Source of the DNA: Saccoglossus kowalevskii
Lineage: Eukaryota; Hemichordata; Enteropneusta; Harrimaniidae
Direction: 5' to 3'
Assembly: GCF_000003605.2 (NCBI RefSeq)
Contig: NW_003151753.1
Location: 900,630-913,162, forward strand
DNA length: 12,533 bases
Both the position numbers and the translations under genes were made by a program. Below the pieces are notes generated by a model. That model ran no database searches, was not told where the DNA came from, and saw nothing but the letters and a program-made list of their open reading frames with translations. Positions 1 to 8,659 of the stretch are shown piece after piece. Positions within the stretch are counted from its first letter, which is position 1; each line of letters begins with the position of its first letter.

Positions 1-57
1 TGCCTATAGTGTAAAAGCAATTTTCTTGATTGTGTTATTTTACATAGACAATTGTAA

Positions 58-198
58 CATACTATAGACCAAATTCGGTGGTTCAGTGGGGTTGATGACC
101 TGACACATGATGAAGCCGCATTCACGTGGATTGCAATCGTGCATGCATCAGCAAATAACTATAAAAATAAAAATACACACTACAGCATTATAATATAA
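58..198 (+). other. Exon-like open stretch, unassigned
   Basis: A 46-codon open stretch between stops. Its first two thirds have a protein-like composition (for example WFSGVDDLTHDEAAF at about 79-123) and are less AT-rich than the surroundings; the end runs into AT-rich low-complexity sequence. A possible acceptor, ctatag, ends at about 66. No good donor was found, only weak GT sites at about 125 and 138. It lies just upstream of the better exon candidate at 253-314 on the same strand, so both could belong to one gene entering from the left. I recognise no family. It may equally be chance. Confidence 0.15.
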
Positions 199-252
199 AT
201 ATTATGTTTCACGCAAATTGTGTCATTGATATCATTTATCTATTTATTCAAG

Positions 253-314
253 GTTCGCCGAATCAAGCTTTTTCGGTGTTTGAGTTGAAAAATATCGATG
301 AAGAAACGGAGAAG
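253..314 (+). CDS. Candidate 62-nt internal exon of an unknown host gene
   Basis: A pyrimidine-rich stretch ending in attcaag (acceptor AG at 251-252) precedes an open segment closed by gagaag|gtaaaa (donor GT at 315-316). Read with two leading bases, codons from 255 give SPNQAFSVFELKNIDEETEK and end exactly on a codon boundary, so the exon would be phase 2 in and phase 0 out. In-frame reading continues only a few codons past the donor before a stop, as expected for an exon. The acidic, soluble, strand-then-helix composition looks like real protein, but it is too short to assign. The opposite strand also holds a 112-codon open frame (240-578) with no recognisable content. No partner exon is certain within the window. 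Confidence 0.25.
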
Positions 315-997
315 GTAAAAGTTCACTGAAATGACAATTTTCATTAAAATCAAAAACGTATGTCGGCATAAAACTCGCTGATTTATGGCATTCAGGGTAT
401 CATTTGTCAATGCACCATATGTTAGTGAATTGAAATAATAAATTGGAAAATAACACCATTGATTTCGTTCACCCGACCGTCTGCTAACACAAAAGTGTTC
501 CCAGTCACGACATATGAAAATAACAGTAATACGAGAAAAATGGACATAATGTGTATGTATTAACAATGATAAAGACATTTTCCAATAGTCGTAGCATATG
601 GGTATATATATATATAAATGTAACAGGTTGTGTTGACCGGATTGTTGTTGACAACAAGAGTACTTAAACCAAGCGTGATATACTGGTATAAAAACTCATT
701 AAATCAAATATAACTGCAATAAGCCATTGAAACCACGTATATATAAATATATGTCAGTGGTTGTAATTGCTTAACATACTCGCCGAAAATTTTCCAGAAA
801 ATTAATGTATCATCCCAGCATGCGACTGTTTAGTACACATAGCAGGTATTTCCTTATCAATATCCTGTGACCAGAATGATATCAACCTCTTATATTTATA
901 CCACTTTTGGTCACGTGCATCATTGTTCTCGCCAACGATTTATTCTTGCAAACAGGGTGAATTTATATGTAAATTATAAAAAGCAACGCATTCGCAA
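315..997. other. AT-rich non-coding stretch, nothing recognised
   Basis: No gene, RNA or known element was recognised. It contains a (TA)n run at 603-616. A long - strand open frame crosses 240-578 without any motif, and the + strand frame from 867 becomes the translated tandem repeat at 998 onward. Confidence 0.5.
603..616. repeat. (TA)n microsatellite
   Basis: Seven uninterrupted TA units. A similar short run lies at about 1891-1901. Confidence 0.8.
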
Positions 998-1220
998 ATA
1001 TGCAAAGTGTAAACGGTCACACTTTCATTCATATGCAAAGTGTAAACGGTCACACTTTCATTCATATGCAAAGTGTAAATGTTACACTTTCATTCATATG
1101 CAAAGTGTAAATGTTACACTTTGTATCAAAAGTGTAGCGTTTACAATTAACATATCAATAGAAGTGTAACCGTTTACAATTTGCATATCAAACAAAGCGT
1201 TACCGTTTACAGTTTCACTT
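998..1220. repeat. Seven-unit ~33-bp tandem array of quasi-palindromic units
   Basis: Units start at about 998, 1031, 1064 and 1096 (spacing 33, 33, 32) in one orientation, each opening with atatgcaaagtgtaaa and closing with cactttcattc. Three more (about 1128, 1161, 1194; spacing 33, 33) match better as the reverse complement, for example gaagtgtaaccgtttacaat then ttgcatat. Each unit is close to an inverted repeat: in units three and four the arms aaagtgtaa and ttacacttt pair perfectly around a 3-nt loop. The + strand frame across it (867-1169) encodes an 11-residue repeat only because the period is divisible by three. It could be a minisatellite, the subterminal repeat block of a non-autonomous DNA transposon, or a protein-binding array. 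I cannot tell which. Confidence 0.9.
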
Positions 1221-2730
1221 AAGTCAATGAGTACGAGCAAACCCATAGTCCAGCACCAAGTAGTTCAGTTGTGAAAAAAAAACATGTTCAGGCAATATAT
1301 AAAAAAATCATTCATTCACCATTTATTCACGGATATGGACGCAGGACGGTATTCAGGGTATTTTAGTAACCAGAAGGTTGTTATAATGCATGACCGAACA
1401 TGGATTATTTGAAAATATAAAAATATGTGTTTATTTTCGAGAAAAATAGTGTGTGTTTAATGTGTATAATTGTTAACATGATTAAATCATGGTTTGTTAT
1501 GAAACTATATAATATGAATGATTTGGTGGTATTGTATGTACTCATTAGACGTGATTTATCGTGTTTTAATTGTGTTAATAGAGACATTGACAAATACGTG
1601 TTAGACATTCTTAAAAATAAATAGCCTACCTTGTCAATCAGGAATGCAACCACATTTGCTTCCGATTATACACGTGATGAAATATGTTTAGTGTTACACG
1701 TATATTATGCTAATTAGATGACTACATGACACGTCATGAAATAATGAATATTGATGAGATGATAGGCATGGTGAAATAGCAAAATAACAAATCAAAATGT
1801 CGGCTAAAATAACGAAGATCAATTTTACATCTGTATATGTACCTACTTTGACGAAAATAATCGTTAATATTAGTAAGAATAAAATAACAATATATATATA
1901 TCATTTTAATACACTGTGACAGTACAGAGTGTCATCAGTTATACAAAACCAATGCAAATGACCAATATGTGTTGCAGAACAATATATAATTTACAGAATA
2001 AGTGTTTTGATGACAGAGCAGTCACCTGGAGTAATATTTGTTTCAAATGCATCTCGTTCAAATCAAAATTGTTCTGCACCCTTGGAAGACTTGAAAATCG
2101 CTTGTAGGCAATTGAGATTATTCGTTTCAAGTCTTGCTGTTAATTCCCAGTAAAGTCGTATTTTTTTAACTTATGGTCGATTACGTTGTAGCAAAGTAGA
2201 TACATGCGACTATGAATATTACAGCAGTGATTGTTTGTAGTGTAGTATTTATGGCAAAGAGTGTGCGAGTTAAGATTTTTGCGAATAAAAGTCGATAACA
2301 CAAAGCGATCACAAACGATCAGCTTTAATATATATCTGCTTTCAATCATATTCACAGGCCCTTGAACCACTAAAACAGGATGTGTCATCTAATCTTTACA
2401 ATTATTCACAGGTACTAATGGGTTTGCATGATCACATAGCGAAGTCAACGAAGATATTTTAAATTGTATTCACAATTTTAAAATGGTTATTTTGTGCATG
2501 TTTATGGCTGTAATGGGAATATTTCAGCACTGACCAGAATATTCACATCTCCCATTTTCCACGCATAGTCTTCTATGGTGTGGCAAATTATCTGAGCATC
2601 CCCCTTTGTACGTACAATATTCCGAGTACAATGTTTGACTTTTGTATGGGAAAGATGAACAATGCCGTTACTAGTGTCATGGAGATTAGTGCCAATCTGG
2701 TGGTAACATCTAAAAGTATGTCCGCTTATT
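1221..2730. other. AT-rich non-coding stretch, nothing recognised
   Basis: Several 60-80 codon frames occur on both strands (for example 1427-1624 + overlapping 1405-1653 -, and 1916-2107 + overlapping 1939-2130 -). They mirror each other and carry no family motif, so they look like chance. A 12-bp perfect palindrome, ttgtacgtacaa, sits at 2606-2617. Confidence 0.5.
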
Positions 2731-3206
2731 TATAAAAACGAACGAATCAGTTCGACACGCTGATATCACGTCGTATGTGTATGGGTTACATTAAGTCAGT
2801 GAGTGTGGGAGAGGGGCACGTTCGACGATGCACGTAAGAGATTACCTTGAGCACAAGAAAATCAGCCTAAACGCAGAAATTTTTGAGATGGGTAAAACTA
2901 TATTACAGGAAGAACATGCACACTAAATTAGAAAATTGAATTCGAATTGGTTCCTTTGCTGGATATATAACTGATAAATAGGTAACATTTATTTTTGTGA
3001 ATGTATTTTAAATAATCAAGTGTTTTTTTTGTGCTCACATAGAAGGGGGGTTGGGGGTAAATACTGGATGCTTATCTGCCACATACCACATAAAACATAC
3101 TGGAGGATGTATTTTCTGTTAGATATTTTGCATGCTCCAATCAATTATTAGAATGAGCGGTTGGTCAAAAGATTGATGAGTCGCTTGCACCTATTGTCTA
3201 AGCTTG
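2731..3206. other. Mostly featureless; TATA-like motif and G-rich run
   Basis: A tataaaaa motif lies at 2731-2738. About 90 nt further, an ATG at 2828 opens a short frame (MHVRDYLEHKK...) that meets a possible donor g|gtaaaac at 2892. A competing donor-like cac|gtaaga falls directly after the ATG. No family is recognisable. A G-rich run (ggggggttgggggt) lies at about 3044-3057. Confidence 0.3.
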
Positions 3207-3396
3207 TGTACATAGATTCAAATGAGTATAGGAACCATTAATGCTGTAGAATGTTTTGGGAGGGGTGGCGGATTTCATGTTTTAATGACTGGTTGTAATG
3301 TGCTGTCTCGTTGTTTTCAGGATGCAGCCTGGTATTTGTTGCTTTCTTGGTTGTTCAATTATGGCTACATTTTTTTGTGCTGGGTGGAAGATGTGG
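3207..3396 (+). repeat. Dispersed repeat B, copy 1
   Basis: About 190 bp, matching 5672-5860 in the same orientation at roughly 85-90% by eye. Shared landmarks are tgtacatagat at the left edge, gagtataggaaccattaat, tggttgtaatgtgct, gttgttttcaggatgcagcc and ggtggaagatgtg at the right edge. Similarity stops at both edges. The internal tttcag|g resembles a splice acceptor. Open frames over the two copies differ in frame and are interrupted differently, which argues against a conserved protein. Probably a fragment of an unidentified interspersed element. Confidence 0.85.
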
Positions 3397-3546
3397 GGTC
3401 TGCAGTTTCTGTTTTTTTATTTTTTTTATTTGTGAAAAAATCGTATTTTAAAGACTGCGAAGACCTCTCTTGCTTGAGTGTTGAAAGTACATGGTTTAGT
3501 GACTACCTCTTATTTTTTTAAATATTAAAATTGTTTTATTTACAGA
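3397..3546. other. T-rich spacer between repeats B and A
   Basis: Holds a T-rich stretch at about 3412-3431 and 3508-3520. This T-rich tail does not follow copy 2 of repeat B, so it is not part of that repeat. Confidence 0.4.
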
Positions 3547-3970
3547 TGTAATGAATTAATTTTAATATTGTACTTTAATTTCTGCACTAGATGTGATTCA
3601 CTGTCTTTGAAATGGTATATCACGTACAGAAATTGAGCTGCGGCTAGACTGCAAGCCACGTGGGTACAAGTTATAAGATCTGTTCCAATATGTTTTCAGG
3701 TGAGTGAACTGTATACATTCATTAACTACCGCATCACTTGATGTTCACTGCTTGTAATATTGTAATGAATTAAATTTACTATTTTATTTTAATTTCAACA
3801 CTAGTTGTGATTCACTGCCTGGGGAATGGTATATCGCAGAAATTGAGCTGCGACTATACTACAAGCCCTATGGGTACAAGTTATACGTGCTGTCCCAATA
3901 TGTTTTCAGGTAAATGAACTGTATACCTTCATTAACTAAAGCATCACTTGATGTTCACTGCTTGTAATAT
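3547..3970. repeat. Tandem dimer of a ~214-bp repeat (A)
   Basis: Unit 1 is 3547-3760 and unit 2 is 3761-3970. Both begin tgtaatgaattaa and end ttcactgcttgtaatat. They share gtgattcactg, agaaattgagctgcg, gggtacaagttata, caatatgttttcaggt and tgatgttcactg. Identity looks like 80-85% by eye. A third unit does not follow: sequence diverges after the terminal cttgtaatat at 3970. The shared ttttcaggt resembles either half of a splice site, but no open frame uses it. It could be a satellite fragment or the duplicated end of an unknown element. Confidence 0.85.
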
Positions 3971-4064
3971 TGTGATTTTTGATTTACGGATAAATAAAAC
4001 GAAATTACATTAACGAATGTGACTGATAACTTTCACTATGAAAACCTTAGCATCCCGTTGGCAG

Positions 4065-4107
4065 ACCAGTCACACTGGTTCTCACTACAAGAACTGAACT
4101 GAACTGA
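4065..4107. repeat. Small hairpin and (GAACT)n run
   Basis: accagt-cac-actggt (4065-4079) is a perfect 6-bp stem with a 3-nt loop, followed by gaactgaactgaactgaaac at about 4091-4110. Short tandem pentamers of this kind can mark retroelement 3' tails. Here the run lies just outside the target-site duplication at 4113, so it may belong to another, older element. Confidence 0.5.
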
Positions 4108-4112
4108 AACGT

Positions 4113-4371
4113 ATATATACATATTTACATGAAAAATTGTCCACCTATGCGGATCTGTTTGTGCAGGAAATTTTACGACCGTATGCCTTTACTGACGTCA
4201 ACCAAACTTGTTATGTGGGAAGTTGGCACCAAAGGCTTACAGGTACTACTCCTTGCCCAACGGTGACCTAAAAGTAGTTGTGGCAAATAGTAACCTCATT
4301 CTCCCAAGTCCATAGACTCCACAACCGCATGTAGTTTAAAATCTTACCCAGGACAAATATATACATATTTA
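4113..4371 (-). mobile_element. Short LINE-tail insertion with 15-bp target-site duplication
   Basis: A 15-bp perfect direct repeat (atatatacatattta) occurs at 4113-4127 and 4357-4371. The 229 bp between (4128-4356) match the 3' region of the larger LINE remnant to the right. Compare accgtatgcc at about 4178, ctgacgtcaaccaaactt, atgtgggaagttggcacc, tagttgtggcaa and attctcccaagt with the same strings offset by 254-265 bp. The simplest reading is a severely 5'-truncated retrotransposon copy, sense on the - strand, inserted by target-primed reverse transcription. The duplicated site is AT-rich, so chance similarity is possible but the exact placement argues for a real insertion. There is no poly(A) tail; the - strand end reads ggacaatttttcatg. 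Confidence 0.6.
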
Positions 4372-4403
4372 AATAAACGTAAACGTTGCCTTTATCAGGT
4401 ATT

Positions 4404-4419
4404 ACCTCACATGTGAGGT
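4404..4419. repeat. Perfect 16-bp palindrome
   Basis: acctcacatgtgaggt equals its own reverse complement. It overlaps a second small inverted repeat, aggta-t-tacct (4397-4407). It lies between the two LINE-tail copies and may be part of the 3' end of the larger one. Confidence 0.8.
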
Positions 4420-4432
4420 TGAGTTGGTGCAA

Positions 4433-4690
4433 GTTTTTTATGACCGTATGCCCTTACTGACGTCAACCAAACTTATTATGTGGGAAGTTGGCACCCAAGG
4501 TAGGAGGAGGTACTACTACTAATGGAGGTAGTTGTGGCAAAGGGTAGCCTTATTCTCCCAAGTACAAAAACTTCACAACCGGATGTAGTTTTAACGTCAT
4601 GCCCAGGACTTAATATGGTCGAAAAACGCAGAAACACCAATATGGCGCTGAAAAGCACCGCGTTCACTCGCGCGTTCAGTGTGTTGAGGA
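4433..4690 (-). mobile_element. 3' untranslated region of the larger LINE remnant
   Basis: Follows the decayed coding part on the - strand. About 4436-4611 duplicates the small insertion at 4128-4356, which is what defines it as element 3' sequence and not unique DNA. The - strand frame here (4476-4715) is serine/threonine-rich low-information sequence in a different frame from the domain upstream, and I do not treat it as coding. The exact 3' end is uncertain; similarity fades at about 4400. Confidence 0.6.
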
Positions 4691-5671
4691 AAATGTAAAG
4701 CCAAGAGGGTGGCAATTCAGTGTTTGTGTGTGTAGACTGACATCCACTATGAGAACAAAATCCTCTGACACGACTAATGTCACGAAACCAGGGATTAACA
4801 CAACAATTACTAATTTAATGGATAAATAAAGATATGACTCAATAGGGCAAAAGCCATAAACAGCGAAAAATTCTAAAGGGTCACTGAAACCTTTGTGTTG
4901 CCTCTTGTTTCGACGACTGGTGTGAATTGCAGCTTTCACCATGCTTGTTAATAGGCAAAACATTTGCTGTGCCTGTCCGGAAAGACAACCCTTAGAACGA
5001 CGTGGTCGCAGAATTAAAAACCACCAGATTGGCATATGAAAGCCTGTTTGAAGCAGACCAGACGTGATTATTTTAAATGTACGTAATAGTTCATTATTAG
5101 ATTGGCATTCGATGAAGATGTGTTCAAGTGTGTCCACCTAGCCACAGAAAATACACTTATCCGAGCTTGATAACCGAGCTTTGAAAAGGAAACTACCAGT
5201 GGCAAAGACACCATGGGATATGCGCCACTGCATATCTCCGTCATACGTCGTAATTGGTGTTGCATAACAGTCCTGAAAATTGCATTTAGTTGTTTCAGGC
5301 AGACTAAGTATGTCACACCATACGTTTCTTGGTTGCTGTTGAAAACCACTAGTACTTAGAACTTCAATTAAATATTTATATATTGCGCCATTTTCAAGTT
5401 TATATGACGGATTGCAAAAGGTTTATTTCGAATAGGATGATTAATAAATACATTGCGAAAAAGTAGTTCATTAAAGATATCAATTGGATTATTTTCATTA
5501 AATTTGCGCACCTTATCTACAGACTTCCAGCATTGAAGGAGTTCACGATAGAATGGTAGTATGCTATTCAGTTTTAAAGGAAAGCTATTCGTGGTGCACA
5601 ACAGCTGCCTAGTATAAGATATTTTGCTTGCCTGGATGAAGAAGTAGGCAGTGAACTTAAAACAAAAATGT
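4690..5671 (-). pseudogene. C-terminal remnant of a non-LTR retrotransposon ORF2 (L1/Tx1-like)
   Basis: A decayed piece of a LINE reverse transcriptase, the enzyme that copies element RNA into DNA at a nicked target. Only the part after the catalytic RT domain remains. In order on the - strand: LPFYRELLQCWKS (about 5575-5535), the usual post-RT thumb-like motif; a frameshift near 5385-5405; DMQWRISHGVFATGSFLFKA (about 5240-5180); then a zinc-knuckle-like block, CIFCG...DTLEHIFIEC (about 5155-5105), with CX2C and HX4C ligands kept; then a basic stretch, VKAAIHTSRRNKRQ (about 4940-4900). In-frame stop TAG at 5138-5140 splits the knuckle. The C-terminal order and motifs fit the L1/Tx1 group. The endonuclease and RT catalytic core are missing: the element is 5'-truncated where repeat B copy 2 begins. 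Dead copy. Confidence 0.8.
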
Positions 5672-5860
5672 TGTACATAGATGCAAATGAGTATAGGAAC
5701 CATTAATGCTGTAGGGTGTATTGGAACGGGTGGAGGATTTCATATTTTGCAATGACTGGTTGTAATGTGCTATCTTGTTGTTTTCAGGATGCAGCCCGGT
5801 ATTTGTTGCTTTTTTGGTTGTTCAATTATGGCTACAATTTTTTGGTTGGTGGAAGATGTG
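5672..5860 (+). repeat. Dispersed repeat B, copy 2
   Basis: Second copy of the ~190-bp repeat described at 3207-3396, same orientation. Its left edge coincides with the 5' truncation point of the LINE remnant. Differences from copy 1 cluster at about 5715-5735, with a few small indels. The + strand frame 5716-5967 is a byproduct of the repeat. Confidence 0.85.
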
Positions 5861-7593
5861 TTGATTGGAAGTTGGGTCATTGTTTAGACACCCTGCAGCT
5901 TGAACTAGTATGGTCCCAATCAAAATTTGATATGGCAGTGTCTTCTAAAAACATGACATCAAAATGATTTCTGTTTATTTATTACTGTTGTAGATCTTGA
6001 GAACTAGCTATTGAATATGATATCGGGGAATAAATGGTATGCTGAACAAGTTTTATTAATTATTACTGGCAATATTTCAATTTGAATTGGGAGCAAACTG
6101 TGACACTAAAATCTAATCGTTGTATTGTTATGGAAAAGCATGGGGGCGATATCTTCTCAATTTTGAAATCCCGACCCTCTGAATCGCTATTTTTTGCATT
6201 TTGAAAGGCAAATTTTGCTGACATACAATGGTTTCGGCTTCTTTTGGGCGAAAAGGAAAGGAAAACATTCATCTTGAAAATCAAATCCTATCAGATAGAA
6301 CGAAAGTAGTGTACAACATATGAGAAATCATTCCATGAACGCAATAGAAATCCAAAATTACCTTTTAAAACTATCTAACCTTGACATCACGGGTGGTTCC
6401 ATGTTCAGGGTCGGGTTGCAAATAATTTGGCGTATTAAGATAATCCATGCACGTATTCATATGTATTCATTCAAATATGTATACTCGTTGATAAACGCCA
6501 CCCAAACTACTTTAGAAATTCATTAGCAACTGTTGAGGTCAATAGGTCCACTACTATTTGCACATTCAACTCATTTAGTACACACAAGCATTGAGTTTTA
6601 TTGGCTGAACATCCGCATTTTCATGTTACAGATTGTGTTTACAAACACACTTTATTTAAGAACCGCGCCGATGTTGCGTTACCTAGTATATAATTCCCAA
6701 CATTGATTGAGAGTCATTAATTAAGGTTAAGATATCATTACAATTACTGTCAGATCACCATGTGCTATACGAAATGTAACAAACTATCGTTCTGTGGCGA
6801 ATAAAGTTCCTGCAAGCAAAGACACTCACGTACATGTCGACGAGGAAGTGTGTCACATTTAGTATTAATAATCCGATAAAACAAATATATTAGAATTCAA
6901 AATTACAGTACCTCTAACACAAATCCGATGAGACTAGGGAGACTTAAGTAAATTGGCGTCACTTGTTTGAGAAAGGAAACGATTCAATCTTATCACGAAA
7001 TTAAACGCAAAGTTTAATGAATACGTGGGATTAGATCTTAAGCCATGTTAGTCTTGTTAACGCGATAAAAGAAATCCTAACAGAGCTCGATCCAGAAGTT
7101 TACCTAGTCCTCAGTCCTGTCGCGTCCGGCTGGTCGCGTCCATTGAAAGTAAAAACAGTTGTTGCCGCAGCACCACCCACGTAAGCTGTCTAAACTTGCA
7201 GCTAAATGAAATAAATCTAAACGTGGATTCAAGAATTTGTCCACAGTGTTGGCACATTTGATAGAATGACTTCGGTAGCATTTGGCTTGATTATTTGCTT
7301 GTGTTAAATTAAAAACATATTATTTTTGCTAACACCTGTTATATATATTTCGTTAACAAGGTCAGTATTTGTTTTAGAAAAATTACCACAGACCTGGTCA
7401 TGCGATAGGCAGTCACAATATTGTCAACACCAATCAGTTCAGCAATGTTTTTTACACAATTAATCATTCAACCGGTTTTACTTTCCAGCTTATAGAGACA
7501 AACTCCTAAAAATTACTTTAGGGAGAACAAAATGTAAGCAGGTGTCATTCATGCTAGTTATTAGCCGATACAATTACATTAAACCCAGATGAT
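5861..7593. other. Non-coding stretch, nothing recognised
   Basis: Only short frames on both strands (such as 6063-6284 - and 6320-6526 +) without motifs. A direct 9-mer repeat, gtcgcgtcc, lies at about 7120-7141 in a locally CpG-containing patch (7080-7190). A - strand stretch at about 6885-6775 reads open for about 46 codons with a gtgagt donor-like site near 6830, but is not recognisable. Confidence 0.5.
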
Positions 7594-7817
7594 ATTTAAA
7601 GGGGAACCGCTCAATCCCTTGGATTGCACCAAGTGGTCATGGGTAATTAACTCCGTCTCTGTCCACTGAGTAAATGAATGCTTATCTTTCCCCCTGTACC
7701 GCTAATCCCACAAAACAACTGATATAAACATCCTAAGAACAGATTACAATTTGCTTGTTTAACTTAGCAATTGAATTTCAAACAAATACAGAGCAGTCTT
7801 CATGTGCCATGATTTGA

Positions 7818-8251
7818 AACATCGTGCGCTCGGTAATTTATACATCGTCGGAAAAATATGACGCGGAACTAATTCAAGTTGATGATGGCCAACATAAAAA
7901 AGGCGGCAGTCTACCGGATACACACGACCAGATTGTTGTTAAACGGTCGCGAACAAAATCCGCCGACTCAAGTTTATTTGTCTGTTTCTGTTGCCTCGGT
8001 CTATTGACGGTACTGAACTCGTATACAGTATACCTGAGAACGAAACTTCCTATGCACATTCTGTATACATACTACTCCTCCAGACTGCTAATATAACAAG
8101 TGTGGAAACTGTATATTATAAGTACAGGTTATCAAATTCATTAGTAAAGAAAAGTCGCCGCGACATCACGGGCTTATCTTGTAACCTGTTTAAAACACTC
8201 GTGTGGAAAATCAAAATGTACACGGGTGGTACTGGCTTGTATCTCGTATGA
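7818..8251 (+). other. Overlapping open frames, possible exon, unassigned
   Basis: Two long + frames overlap here. The first (7818-8096) has no in-frame ATG until about 8051. It reads a polar segment, a basic patch (KRSRTKSADSS), then a hydrophobic stretch (LFVCFCCLGLLTVLNSYTVYL) that would suit a type II membrane anchor. The second begins at 7991 in another frame. Codon third positions are less AT-biased than the surroundings. With no start codon, no convincing acceptor upstream and no family match, coding status is doubtful. The - strand frame 7874-8059 is a shadow. Confidence 0.15.
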
Positions 8252-8320
8252 GATTTGAGTTCTTGTAATCTGGTGGGTGAACGTGGGGTGACTGTAAAGT
8301 CAAAATCAAATGAGCGGTGA

Positions 8321-8329
8321 GGGGGGGGG
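8321..8329 (+). repeat. Run of nine G
   Basis: Homopolymer inside gagcggtga-G9-agagcg. Confidence 0.8.
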
Positions 8330-8422
8330 AGAGCGTTCTGTCAAAACAATTTTACCGTAGACTCAATTTTAACGACCATTCTGAAGCGTTGTATTTATTA
8401 TAAATAAGACTCCAAAATAGAG

Positions 8423-8641
8423 TATAAATACACACATACACTCGATTAAATTTTCTGGACATATACGCGACGCATGAATGAAAACGATCTATTGTAGAAT
8501 TGGAACTGCCTGTGACGTGTTGTCTGGGTGCCGTTTCGTCCGACAGTCAAATACAGAAACAAAAACTGATTTATTTTCTTATACCAAGACCTGGTTGTTC
8601 ATGCTTTTCAAGCATGGCGTATTTACTTCTTGTACTATGTG
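8423..8641 (+). other. Possible first exon: TATA motif, signal-peptide start, donor
   Basis: tataaata lies at 8423-8430. At 8614 an ATG in a strong start context (A at -3, G at +4) opens MAYLLLVLCG. A gtatgt donor-like site follows at 8642. The hydrophobic run resembles the start of a secretory signal peptide cut by an intron. Against it: several upstream ATGs (8474, 8478 and others) and no downstream exon identified. The longer frames at 8478-8678 and 8630-8833 are in other frames and are not recognised. Confidence 0.15.
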
Positions 8642-8659
8642 GTATGTGCTATGGAAACA

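Noticed and set aside
77-89. ggtggttcagtgg, identical to the start and A box of a typical glycine tRNA
   Set aside because: No cloverleaf can be folded around it, no B box (GGTTCGANTCC) follows at the right distance, and no acceptor stem closes. Treated as chance or at best a trace of a tRNA-derived repeat.
240-578. 112-codon - strand frame
   Set aside because: No recognisable motif, and it overlaps the better-supported + strand exon candidate. Frames of this length are expected by chance in this much sequence.
867-1169. 100-codon + frame with an 11-residue internal repeat
   Set aside because: It is the translation of the 33-bp tandem array, whose period is a multiple of three. The repeat itself, not protein selection, explains the pattern.
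1405-1653. Opposed open frames on both strands
   Set aside because: Mirror-image openness in AT-rich sequence, with no family motif on either strand.
2731-2892. TATA motif, ATG at 2828 and donor as a first exon
   Set aside because: A better donor-like gtaaga occurs right after the ATG, no initiator lies at the right distance, and no downstream exon is visible.
4476-4715. 79-codon - strand frame
   Set aside because: Lies in the LINE 3' region, in a different frame from the conserved domain, and is low in information.
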